A stretch of DNA of 11,342 nucleotides from NCBI GenBank assembly GCA_031376885.1, contig JANMEL010000052.1:1-11342 (forward strand). Reading direction: 5' to 3'. The notes under the pieces were generated by a model. That model searched no databases. It was given only the letters and a program-made list of their open reading frames with translations, and was not told the origin of the DNA. The translations under genes were made by a program, and so were the position numbers. Position 1 is the first letter of the stretch, and each line of letters opens with the position of its first letter. The DNA comes from Chamaesiphon sp031376885. GTDB lineage: Bacteria; Cyanobacteriota; Cyanobacteriia; Cyanobacteriales; Chamaesiphonaceae. This document shows positions 1 to 6,625 of this stretch, piece by piece.

Positions 1-18
1 CTGACCCCTGACCCCTGA
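1..18 (+). repeat. CTGACCC heptad array, cut by window edge
   Basis: Two copies of CTGACCC plus CTGA run directly into the zwf ATG at 19. It belongs to the class of short tandem heptamer repeats known from cyanobacteria. The visible leader has no Shine-Dalgarno motif. The array probably extends left of the window, so its true length is unknown. Confidence 0.75.
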
Positions 19-1548
19 ATGATTAATCTTCTCGAAAACCCCTTCCGCCTCGGACTTCGCCAAGAGAGAGTCCCCGAACCCCAAATCCTGACTATCTTTG
101 GCGCATCCGGCGATCTCACCTACCGGAAACTGATCCCAGCATTGTATCAAATGCGACTCGATCGCAGACTGCCCCCAGAAATCACCATCGTCGGTGTAGC
201 GCGTCGCGACTGGAGCCATGAATACTTCCGCGAGCAATCCAGAAAAGGCATCGAAGAATTTGGCAACGGCATTCAAGACGAAGCAACCTGGAATGAATTC
301 GCCAAAGGAATCTACTACTGCTCCGGCGACATCGACAAACCCGAAAGCTATCAAAAACTCAACGCCTTCCTCGGCGAAATCGAGATCGAGCGGCGAACCA
401 TGGGCAATCGAGTCTACTACCTCTCCGTCTCCCCCAGCTTCTTTCCCGAAGCCATCAAACAGCTAGGCACAGTAGGGATGTTAAACGATCCCAAAAAACA
501 TCGCCTCGTGATCGAAAAACCCTTCGGGCGCGATCTCAGTTCCGCCAAAGTTTTAAATCGCGTCGTCAGACAGTATTGTCAAGAACGCCAAGTTTACCGG
601 ATCGACCACTATTTGGGCAAAGAGACCGTCCAAAACCTGTTGGTCTTACGATTTGCCAATGCCATCTTTGAACCCCTCTGGAATCGCAATTACATCGACC
701 ATGTTCAAATCACCGTCGCCGAAACCGTCGGCGTGGAAGATCGGGCAGGTTATTATGAATCCGCCGGAGCATTGCGCGACATGCTCCAAAACCATCTGAT
801 GCAGGTATTTTGCCTCACCGCAATGGAACCACCAAACTACCTCGATGCAGACTCAATTCGCACCGAAAAAGTCAAAATCCTCGAAGCTACCCGCCTTGCT
901 GATGTCCACAACCTCAGTCGCTCCGCCATTCGGGGGCAATATAGCTCTGGTTGGATGAAAGGCGATCCCATTCCTGGCTACCGCGATGAACCAGGTGTAG
1001 CCCCTGGCTCCGTTAACGCTAGTTTCGTCGCCATGAAATTTATGGTAGATAACTGGCGATGGAAAGACGTACCTTTCTATCTCCGCACAGGCAAACGACT
1101 ACCAAAAAAAGTTTCCGAAATCGCCGTGCAATTCAAAGATGTCCCCTTATCGATCTTCCAATCTGCCTCTCGTCAAGCCAATCCCAACGTGCTGACAATG
1201 CAGATTTATCCCAACGAGGGGATCTCCCTCCAATTTGAAGCCAAAATGCCTGGAACAGAACTCCGTACTCGTACGGTAGATATGGACTTCAACTATCAAT
1301 CAGCCTTCGGGGTCAAATCCTCCGATGCTTACGACAGGTTACTCATCGACTGTATGTTGGGCGATCAAACTCTGTTCACCCGCTCCGACGAAGTAGAAGA
1401 AGCATGGCGCATCGTTACCCCCGCCCTCTCCGCTTGGGAAGCCGATCTCGATCCCAATTCTATTTCTCTTTACGAAGCAGGCACTTGGGGGCCATTAGCC
1501 GCCGAGGATCTGATCAATGACGATGGCAGAAGATGGCATAGATTCTAA
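19..1548 (+). CDS. zwf: Glucose-6-phosphate dehydrogenase
   Basis: This 509-residue protein oxidises glucose 6-phosphate to 6-phosphogluconolactone with NADP+, the first step of the oxidative pentose phosphate pathway in the cytosol. The Rossmann nucleotide-binding motif GASGDLT lies at residues 28-34, EKPFG at 166-170, and the substrate-binding and catalytic signature RIDHYLGKE at 194-202, with H197 the expected catalytic histidine neighbourhood. Length is normal for the family, and the N-terminus (MINLLENPFRLGLRQER) matches the usual cyanobacterial start, which supports the ATG at 19. Cysteines at 187 and 445 sit where the cyanobacterial enzymes have the pair linked to thioredoxin and OpcA redox control; that role here is inferred. 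The start codon follows a heptad array with no visible Shine-Dalgarno. opcA follows on the same strand. Codon third positions look richer in C than in the genes downstream (by eye, not counted). Confidence 0.98.
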   Translation: MINLLENPFRLGLRQERVPEPQILTIFGASGDLTYRKLIPALYQMRLDRRLPPEITIVGVARRDWSHEYFREQSRKGIEEFGNGIQDEATWNEFAKGIYYCSGDIDKPESYQKLNAFLGEIEIERRTMGNRVYYLSVSPSFFPEAIKQLGTVGMLNDPKKHRLVIEKPFGRDLSSAKVLNRVVRQYCQERQVYRIDHYLGKETVQNLLVLRFANAIFEPLWNRNYIDHVQITVAETVGVEDRAGYYESAGALRDMLQNHLMQVFCLTAMEPPNYLDADSIRTEKVKILEATRLADVHNLSRSAIRGQYSSGWMKGDPIPGYRDEPGVAPGSVNASFVAMKFMVDNWRWKDVPFYLRTGKRLPKKVSEIAVQFKDVPLSIFQSASRQANPNVLTMQIYPNEGISLQFEAKMPGTELRTRTVDMDFNYQSAFGVKSSDAYDRLLIDCMLGDQTLFTRSDEVEEAWRIVTPALSAWEADLDPNSISLYEAGTWGPLAAEDLINDDGRRWHRF

Positions 1549-1550
1549 GT

Positions 1551-1609
1551 TAGGGGATAGGGGATAGGGATTAGGGGATAGGGATAAGGGATGAGGGATG
1601 AGGGATGAG
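1551..1609 (+). repeat. GGGGATA/GGGATGA heptad array after the zwf stop
   Basis: It starts three bases after the zwf TAA. Eight G-runs of 3-4 are separated by ATA, ATTA, ATAA or ATGA. The first part (1552-1569) is perfectly complementary to several registers of the C-rich array at 1699-1730. The G-runs with short loops fit the general G-quadruplex pattern on the plus (mRNA) strand. Confidence 0.9.
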
Positions 1610-1643
1610 CAAGCCGTCAGTTAGGCGTTAGTGAAACAAAATT

Positions 1644-1735
1644 CCCCCAGTCCCCCCAGTCCCCCAGTCCCCCAGCCCCCCTACCCCCTACCCCTACCCC
1701 CTATCCCCTATCCCCTATCCCCTATCCCCTCCTCC
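1644..1735 (+). repeat. C-run array (CCCCCAGT then CCCCTAT) before the opcA start
   Basis: The left half has CCCCCAGT-like units of 7-9 bases. The right half has CCCCTAT heptads, four of them regular between 1698 and 1729. It stops six bases before the opcA ATG, so no Shine-Dalgarno is present in the usual place. It mirrors the G-run array at 1551-1609. Confidence 0.9.
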
Positions 1736-3115
1736 ATGAGTACCCAATCCCCCCCAGTAGTCTCCCTCCGCGCGCCCAAAGATGTATCGGTATCAGAAAT
1801 CGAAACCGAGCTAAGTCAAATTTGGACAGCTTATCAGCCAGAAAATCAGCAGCAAAATGAGATCGCGGCAACTCAGCCGAACACATTTACGTTGATCGTT
1901 TATGAGCCAGAACCCACCCAGCATATGTTAGCAGTGTTGGGTTTTTATGATGGGCCGATCGATGGAATTTTTGGCCCTGCTCAAGTCAAAGCGATTCAAG
2001 CTGCCCAGGAAAAGTATCATCTACCTGTGACTGGTAAACTTGATTCCAAGACTATGGACAAGATCCAATCTACTTATCACGATCGCATTAGTGCTACCCA
2101 CGATGTTCATGCTCTCGCTGTCGAAAAAGATGTCGATAATCGCGGCTATGTAGTCACGGATGCGATCGCCAATACGAATCCGCGTCGAATTGTGACAGTT
2201 TGTCCGATGGCGAGTGGAGATAGTAGTGTCGGCGCACAGGTGTCTGTATATGGCCCCATGAAGAAGGAATATCTTCATACCCTCGTGTGCAGCGAATACG
2301 TCACTTTACGGGGCACTCCAGACGCACTAGAGCGCAATGGTGAGAGGATCGCGAACTTAGCTGTGGCAGGTTTACCCAGATTTTTGTGGTGGAAAGATAC
2401 CCCCACCCCAACAAATCCTCTATTTCAACAACTAGCTCATCAAGCTCATTCGGTGATTTTTGACTCTGCCGACTTTATCACCTCGGAAGTCGATTTGTTA
2501 CAAATTTCGACTATTCTCACCCAAGGCATCCCCGTTATCGATCTCAATTGGCGACGGATTGCCAGTTGGCAAGAATTGACGGCTGAAGCTTTCGATCCTC
2601 CAACTAGACGGAAGGATATCACGGAAATCGATCGAGTTGATGTCAATTATGAGCGCGGTAATCCCGCTCAAGCTTTGATGTACCTCGGCTGGTTTGCTAG
2701 TCGGCTCCAGTGGCAACCGATCGAATATACTCATACTGGTGGTGATTACGATCTTCGCGAGATTGTTTTTGTCGCTCCTGATGGTCGTAAAATTCAGGCG
2801 GAATTAGCAGGTATGCCGACTGGAAATATGGGCGATATTCCAGGGGATTTGATGGGGATTCGGCTCAATTCTAGCAATCCTAAAGCTGACTGCATTACGG
2901 TACTTTGTTCGGAGGTGGCTGGTTGTATGCAGATGGAAATGCGTGGCGGTACTCAAACTGCTCGTGTGGAAGAGGTTACTTCTCTAGCCGATCGCAAAGC
3001 TGAAGATCTACTCGCTGAATATTTACAACGTTGGGGTCGAGATTTATTATATGAAGAAACTATGTCCCTAGTTGGGCATATTTTGACCAAAGCAGATGAA
3101 TCAATTGATAATTGA
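1736..3115 (+). CDS. opcA: OpcA, glucose-6-phosphate dehydrogenase assembly/activator protein
   Basis: OpcA promotes oligomerisation and activation of cyanobacterial glucose-6-phosphate dehydrogenase. From the ATG at 1736 it has 459 residues. The start MSTQSPPVVSLRAPKDVSV resembles known OpcA N-termini. A peptidoglycan-binding-1-like helical domain lies at about residues 61-110, with the GFYDGPIDGIFGP segment typical of that fold and normal for this family. The rest is the OpcA domain. A longer frame opens at GTG 1631, but its 35 extra codons are only a Pro/Ser translation of the repeat array, so the ATG is preferred. The position after zwf, with a 187-bp spacer, fits the usual zwf-opcA operon. 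The last residues (S-I-D-N) and the TGA stop are encoded by AATTGAT repeats. Function is inferred from family and context. Confidence 0.95.
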   Translation: MSTQSPPVVSLRAPKDVSVSEIETELSQIWTAYQPENQQQNEIAATQPNTFTLIVYEPEPTQHMLAVLGFYDGPIDGIFGPAQVKAIQAAQEKYHLPVTGKLDSKTMDKIQSTYHDRISATHDVHALAVEKDVDNRGYVVTDAIANTNPRRIVTVCPMASGDSSVGAQVSVYGPMKKEYLHTLVCSEYVTLRGTPDALERNGERIANLAVAGLPRFLWWKDTPTPTNPLFQQLAHQAHSVIFDSADFITSEVDLLQISTILTQGIPVIDLNWRRIASWQELTAEAFDPPTRRKDITEIDRVDVNYERGNPAQALMYLGWFASRLQWQPIEYTHTGGDYDLREIVFVAPDGRKIQAELAGMPTGNMGDIPGDLMGIRLNSSNPKADCITVLCSEVAGCMQMEMRGGTQTARVEEVTSLADRKAEDLLAEYLQRWGRDLLYEETMSLVGHILTKADESIDN

Positions 3116-3128
3116 TAATTGATAATTG
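3103..3128 (+). repeat. AATTGAT heptad array overlapping the opcA stop
   Basis: Three perfect AATTGAT copies (3103-3109, 3110-3116, 3117-3123) plus AATTG. The opcA TGA at 3113-3115 lies inside the second copy, so the repeat sets the C-terminus. The period is seven, as in the G/C-rich arrays, but the unit is unrelated. Confidence 0.85.
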
Positions 3129-3134
3129 CACCAA

Positions 3135-3163
3135 ATCCCCGACTTCTCCGAGAAGTCGGGGAT
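3135..3163. terminator. Perfect hairpin between convergent opcA and the protease gene
   Basis: A 13-bp perfect stem (arms 3135-3147 and 3151-3163) with a CCG loop. The arms read ATCCCCGACTTCT and its exact complement. It lies 19 bp after the opcA stop and can also act on transcripts arriving from the minus strand. No clean U-run follows on the plus strand, so it may be an RNA-stabilising or dispersed hairpin rather than a classical intrinsic terminator. I recall similar AAGTCGGGGAT hairpins as common in cyanobacterial spacers. Confidence 0.65.
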
Positions 3164-3178
3164 CTATTGTCTTCCTGA

Positions 3179-3231
3179 CCCCTATTCCCTATTCCCTATT
3201 CCCTATTCCCTATCCCCTATTCCCTATCCCC
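3179..3231 (-). repeat. GGGGATA/GGGAATA heptad array after the protease stop
   Basis: On the plus strand it reads CCCCTATTCCCTATT and so on. On the coding strand of the protease it reads GGGGATAGGGAATA, beginning with the base after the TGA stop (3232-3234). About seven heptads are present, mixing GGGGATA and GGGAATA. Confidence 0.9.
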
Positions 3232-4281
3232 TCACTGCGTCAAGGCTTTGATTTGATAGTTACCGCTTTTCTTTGAGCCATTAGCTTTAACTAATACCAA
3301 GTACTTCCCCGTCAAGGGTAGTCTACCTCGCAAAAAACCAGCATTAATATTCATTTTCTTACCATTAGGAAAAAACAACATCATGCCGGGTTCGATTTCA
3401 CTACTCACAATTTGAATCTCGATCTGTTGACCGCTAGTTCCTTGAAAAACATATAGATTAAAATAGCTATTGGTAGTAGGTAAGATCGGATCGTTATTAC
3501 CCAATTTAGCTAATACAACTTGACCAGTTAGCGGTAATTTTTGAGCTTGAACTGTTTGAGTCTGAACCGGATTACTTGCGACTGTGCTACCTAATTTACC
3601 TTGACGATAAGCGACCATAAAAGAATTGACTCGATCGCCAGCGATCGCAAATCCAATCCCAATATTACCCTGATTATTGCTGCCAGTATATATCGCCGTA
3701 TTTACCCCAATTAGTTGACCATCACCATTCAAAAGTGGACCCCCAGAATTGCCCGGATTGATAGCTGCATCCGTCTGAATCAAGCCCAACTTGCTATCTA
3801 CCCGACTGACAATCCCCGTCGTAAAAGTGCCTTGAAACCTGCCAAATGGATTGCCGATCGCAAAAGCACGTTGACCCACCTGAATCTTACCACGGGCAAA
3901 CTCGATCGCGGGTAAGCCCTTGGCACCCTCAAGCTTAATCAACGCCAGATCTTGCCCTCCATTCCCCACCGCGACAACTCGACCAGTAAATTCACGCTTG
4001 TCTGATAATAATACCCGAATGACTTGACCCTCGGATCCTTCCATCACATGAGCATTGGTCAAAACCAACCCATCAGCACTAATAATACTCCCACTTCCTG
4101 CGGCTCGCCCAACTCGAATCGAGACTACTGATGGACTTGCTTTTTGGTATACCTGAATATTGGTTTGCTCTTCTTGATCCACTGCTAGCACTGGGGTACA
4201 AAGGGAAAGGTTTGTACCTAGTGTCAATCCGAGAGCCAGTGGTAGAGCGAGTAAATATTGCCGGAGGCGGGTGTTAGGCAT
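3232..4281 (-). CDS. Secreted trypsin-like (HtrA/DegP-type) serine protease with PPC-like C-terminal domain
   Basis: A 349-residue predicted serine endopeptidase of the periplasm or cell exterior, likely in protein quality control. Residues 1-33 look like a Sec signal peptide with a possible cut after VLA. The S1C catalytic triad is visible: H78 in TNAHV, D111 in QDLALIK and S179 in NPGNSGGP. Usual HtrA proteins continue into one or two PDZ domains. Here residues about 245-349 instead form a beta-rich module (YFNLYVFQG, IEIQIVSSE, GRLPLTGKYLVLVK, GNYQIKAL) resembling the pre-peptidase C-terminal (PPC) domain. It lies 92 bp downstream of the radical SAM gene on the same strand but has its own candidate promoter. 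The start codon follows TATCCCT, one degenerate heptad, with no Shine-Dalgarno. Substrate is unknown; I do not assign hhoA, hhoB or htrA because the PDZ domains are missing. Confidence 0.9.
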   Translation of the reverse strand: MPNTRLRQYLLALPLALGLTLGTNLSLCTPVLAVDQEEQTNIQVYQKASPSVVSIRVGRAAGSGSIISADGLVLTNAHVMEGSEGQVIRVLLSDKREFTGRVVAVGNGGQDLALIKLEGAKGLPAIEFARGKIQVGQRAFAIGNPFGRFQGTFTTGIVSRVDSKLGLIQTDAAINPGNSGGPLLNGDGQLIGVNTAIYTGSNNQGNIGIGFAIAGDRVNSFMVAYRQGKLGSTVASNPVQTQTVQAQKLPLTGQVVLAKLGNNDPILPTTNSYFNLYVFQGTSGQQIEIQIVSSEIEPGMMLFFPNGKKMNINAGFLRGRLPLTGKYLVLVKANGSKKSGNYQIKALTQ

Positions 4282-4317
4282 AGGGATAATTCAGATTGGG
4301 TTTCAATCAATGGTAGT

Positions 4318-4347
4318 ATTATCTCAGAAATCTACCGCTCGTGTCAT
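4318..4347 (-). promoter_or_regulatory. Candidate sigma-70-type promoter for the protease gene
   Basis: On the minus strand, ATGACA (4347-4342, 5/6 match to TTGACA), an 18-bp spacer, then GATAAT (4323-4318, 5/6 match to TATAAT). Transcription would start near 4311, giving a leader of about 30 bases. Found by eye. Confidence 0.45.
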
Positions 4348-4373
4348 CAGCCGTTAAGCTTTATTTATGGAGT

Positions 4374-5936
4374 TTAGACTTTGGTGAGTTGTTTTACCTC
4401 CACTGGTGCGGTTAAGGCTTCTTCTAGGGGGGATTTACCTAGTCTGGCTTCGAGGATATTCATCACTTCGCGCCCAAAGTCATTGGGATTTTCGCGGAAG
4501 GCTTGGAGACAGACTTCGCCAAAAAATGAGCCGAGGGGTTCGGGATTCCAGAGCAGTTTTTTGGCGACCCAAGGCATATGACTCATGGGGTTGTATCCTG
4601 GTTTAATGACGTTATTTTTGAAGGCGTATTCTTCTAGGTGGGTGTGAGGTTGTAAGCCGATGAAGAAGATGGCGGGTTCGACTTTATCCGCGCCAAATAT
4701 TTTCTCCATTTCCCGATGATAGGCGATGGTTTGACGGATGGTTTCAAATCGCTCGTCGATGACGTTAAATGAGTAATTGATCGATACCATATCGTTGAAT
4801 CCTGCTGCTTTGAGATCGCGACAGTTTTGCAAGACGGTACGGAGATTATAACCCATCCGCATTTTCCGCACTAGTTCTTGAGAACCGCTGGTAATGCCGA
4901 TCTCAAAGTAATTCATCCCCGTCTGCACCATCAATTTACACAGTTCGGGGGTGAGATTGTCTGCCCGAATATATGCCGCCCATTTGATATCTTTCATCCC
5001 ACTATCGACGATCTTTTGGAGGAGTTCGATCGCGTCTTCCATGTATCGACGAGCGGGGATAAATTGAGCGTCGGTAAACCAGAAGTTCCGAATCCCGCGA
5101 TCGTACAATTGCCGCATTTCGGCGATGACTTCATCAGCCGGATTGATCCGCACTTGTTTACCTTCAATTACTGTATAAACACAGTAGCAACAATTATGGG
5201 GACAACCGCGTTTTGTCTGTACGCCGATGTAGAAATCTCGGTCTTGTAGATAATAGCTGAATTCGGGCCAAATTGTCTCGATATAGTCGTAATTGCAGGC
5301 TGTCTTTTCGATCGGTGCAGGTGGTTCGTGTACCAATCCCGATCGAGGCGCATCCTCGCCGACAGTATAGCACCGCTCGCTACTGAGATCCTCCCCTCTG
5401 ACAATCTTCTCTAATAGGGCTTCTCCCTCGCCAATACTGACGATCGCCCCAACTGGTAGACTCTTGGCTAATTGCTCGTAGAAGACGCTCACAGCCCCTC
5501 CACCGACGACTAATTTAGCATCGGGTTGATACCGCTTGGCACGATTCCAGCCGCGTTTAATCAACGCCATATTTCGCCACAACTCTGTATAGTGACTAGT
5601 CAGCATCCGCACGCCACCCAAAGCACCCCGCAGCTTAATTAATGGATTGCGATCGTAAAAAAATTCAAATGAGTTTTGGAGTGGATTCCCCCCCCGCCCA
5701 CCGACAGGCGCGTAGATCTGAATATCCCGCCAGGAGTAGAGTACCAAATCTGGCTGAAACTCATCGATCGCCCGATCTAGTGCAGTACCATAATCCAACG
5801 GCGGTACCGCACCCACGTCAAAAATCCGTTGCTCTACATCGGGAAACAGCTTATGGATGTGATCCGATAGATAGACAACCCCAATCGGAAAGATGGGGTT
5901 GCAAGGGAGGCGACAATAAAGAATTCGGCTACTCAT
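4374..5936 (-). CDS. B12-binding-type radical SAM protein
   Basis: A 520-residue radical S-adenosylmethionine enzyme. The 4Fe-4S cluster motif CxxxCxxC is present as C245, C249 and C252 (RGCPHNCCYC), with an extra C250. The N-terminal 180 residues resemble a cobalamin-binding Rossmann-like domain, with alternating hydrophobic strands (DLVLYSW, KLVVGGGAV) and the SIGEGEALL segment common in B12-type radical SAM proteins; I do not see a DxHxxG cobalamin ligand motif, so B12 binding is uncertain. The radical SAM barrel spans about 235-440. From memory, cyanobacterial relatives carry names linking them to photosystem II high-light acclimation; I cannot verify that here and the substrate is unknown. 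The ATG at 5936 has no clear Shine-Dalgarno. The protease gene follows on the same strand. Confidence 0.88.
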   Translation of the reverse strand: MSSRILYCRLPCNPIFPIGVVYLSDHIHKLFPDVEQRIFDVGAVPPLDYGTALDRAIDEFQPDLVLYSWRDIQIYAPVGGRGGNPLQNSFEFFYDRNPLIKLRGALGGVRMLTSHYTELWRNMALIKRGWNRAKRYQPDAKLVVGGGAVSVFYEQLAKSLPVGAIVSIGEGEALLEKIVRGEDLSSERCYTVGEDAPRSGLVHEPPAPIEKTACNYDYIETIWPEFSYYLQDRDFYIGVQTKRGCPHNCCYCVYTVIEGKQVRINPADEVIAEMRQLYDRGIRNFWFTDAQFIPARRYMEDAIELLQKIVDSGMKDIKWAAYIRADNLTPELCKLMVQTGMNYFEIGITSGSQELVRKMRMGYNLRTVLQNCRDLKAAGFNDMVSINYSFNVIDERFETIRQTIAYHREMEKIFGADKVEPAIFFIGLQPHTHLEEYAFKNNVIKPGYNPMSHMPWVAKKLLWNPEPLGSFFGEVCLQAFRENPNDFGREVMNILEARLGKSPLEEALTAPVEVKQLTKV

Positions 5937-6076
5937 CTTAATAAATTTTAGATAGTTAGTTTCCGCTTGAGCGAGTATGGATGTCTGATGTCTGCTACCG
6001 ACAGTGCCCCATCCTGACTAAATTAACGGCTTTAATATAACTTTACACAAAATCTCAGGGTAAAGGTAGCTTATGC

Positions 6077-6134
6077 CAGGGTTCAGGGTTCAGGGTTCAG
6101 GGTTCAGGGTTCAGGGTTAGGGGTCAGGGTTAGG
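6077..6134 (+). repeat. CAGGGTT heptad array
   Basis: Six perfect CAGGGTT copies (6077-6118), then degenerate units AGGGGTC and AGGGTTA. On the minus strand it reads AACCCTG and lies about 140 bp upstream of the radical SAM start. On the plus strand it is about 200 bp upstream of the DUF1830 gene. Confidence 0.9.
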
Positions 6135-6154
6135 AGTGCGAAGCTGATGCCAAG

Positions 6155-6206
6155 CAGGTTTGAGCATTTAAACCTGTCCTAACCGCCCTGGCGACTGCTA
6201 TATAAT
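6155..6206 (+). promoter_or_regulatory. Inverted repeat and -10 box upstream of the DUF1830 gene
   Basis: Arms CAGGTTT (6155-6161) and AAACCTG (6170-6176) form a perfect 7-bp inverted repeat with an 8-base centre. A consensus TATAAT lies at 6201-6206. No TTGACA-like -35 is seen at the right spacing (6178-6183 is CCTAAC), so the inverted repeat near the -35 region may be an activator or repressor site. The implied leader is about 125-130 bases. Confidence 0.4.
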
Positions 6207-6340
6207 CGGGGTTCGACGATCGAGATCTCATCAGATCCCGATCCGATAAAAACGGTAGTACAGTTTACAGTTTCTCATCAAACACCACTGGTACCGTAGT
6301 AGTAGAAACTAAATTTGTCGATCGGCATCAGGAGAATATT

Positions 6341-6625
6341 ATGAATCAGCCTCAAGTTCTCGATCCCTTATCCCAAGACGATACTAAGATCTGGTGCTGC
6401 TATGTCAATAGTACTAGTCAGATTCAAATTGCCAGAATCTCTAATGTCGATAATTGGTACTTTGAGCGAGTTGTTTTTCCTGGGCAAAGATTGATGTTTG
6501 AAGCTCCTACCTCCGCTAGTTTGGAAATTCATACAGGTGTAATGGCGAGTTCAATTTTGTCAGATAATATTTCTTGTCAAGAATTAGCCGTTGTCGATGA
6601 AGATGATAATTTATGCCCCAATTGA
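6341..6625 (+). CDS. DUF1830 family protein
   Basis: A 94-residue soluble protein of unknown function from a family I know as cyanobacterial. The diagnostic stretch runs from WCCYVN (residues 18-23) through SQIQIARI, NWYFERVVFPGQRL and LEIHTGVMASSILSD to about residue 80. The start is well supported: AGGAG at 6330-6334 is six bases before the ATG, the clearest ribosome binding site in the window. No signal peptide or membrane segment. The acidic C-terminal tail (VVDEDDNLCPN) is encoded in the 49 bp overlapping the end of cobU on the other strand. Two adjacent cysteines (C19, C20) could bind metal or be redox-active, which is only a guess. Confidence 0.88.
   Translation: MNQPQVLDPLSQDDTKIWCCYVNSTSQIQIARISNVDNWYFERVVFPGQRLMFEAPTSASLEIHTGVMASSILSDNISCQELAVVDEDDNLCPN

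Larger units (their letters stand above)
5937..6340. other. Intergenic region between divergent radical SAM and DUF1830 genes
   Basis: A 404-bp spacer with no convincing gene. It contains a double GATGTCT heptad (5980-5993), an AT-rich stretch with TATATT on the minus strand (6039-6034) that could be the -10 of the radical SAM gene though its -35 is poor, a CAGGGTT array (6077-6134), an inverted repeat (6155-6176), a TATAAT box (6201-6206) and a good Shine-Dalgarno for DUF1830 (AGGAG, 6330-6334). Confidence 0.7.

Noticed and set aside
218..466. 82-residue open frame inside zwf
   Set aside because: Low-complexity shadow in another frame of a certain gene.
1631..1735. GTG-started extension of opcA by 35 residues
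   Set aside because: It is a translation of the C-run repeat array with no family resemblance; ATG 1736 starts the conserved N-terminus.
4878..5249. 123-residue open frame on the plus strand inside the radical SAM gene
   Set aside because: Antisense to a gene with clear motifs; no family features.
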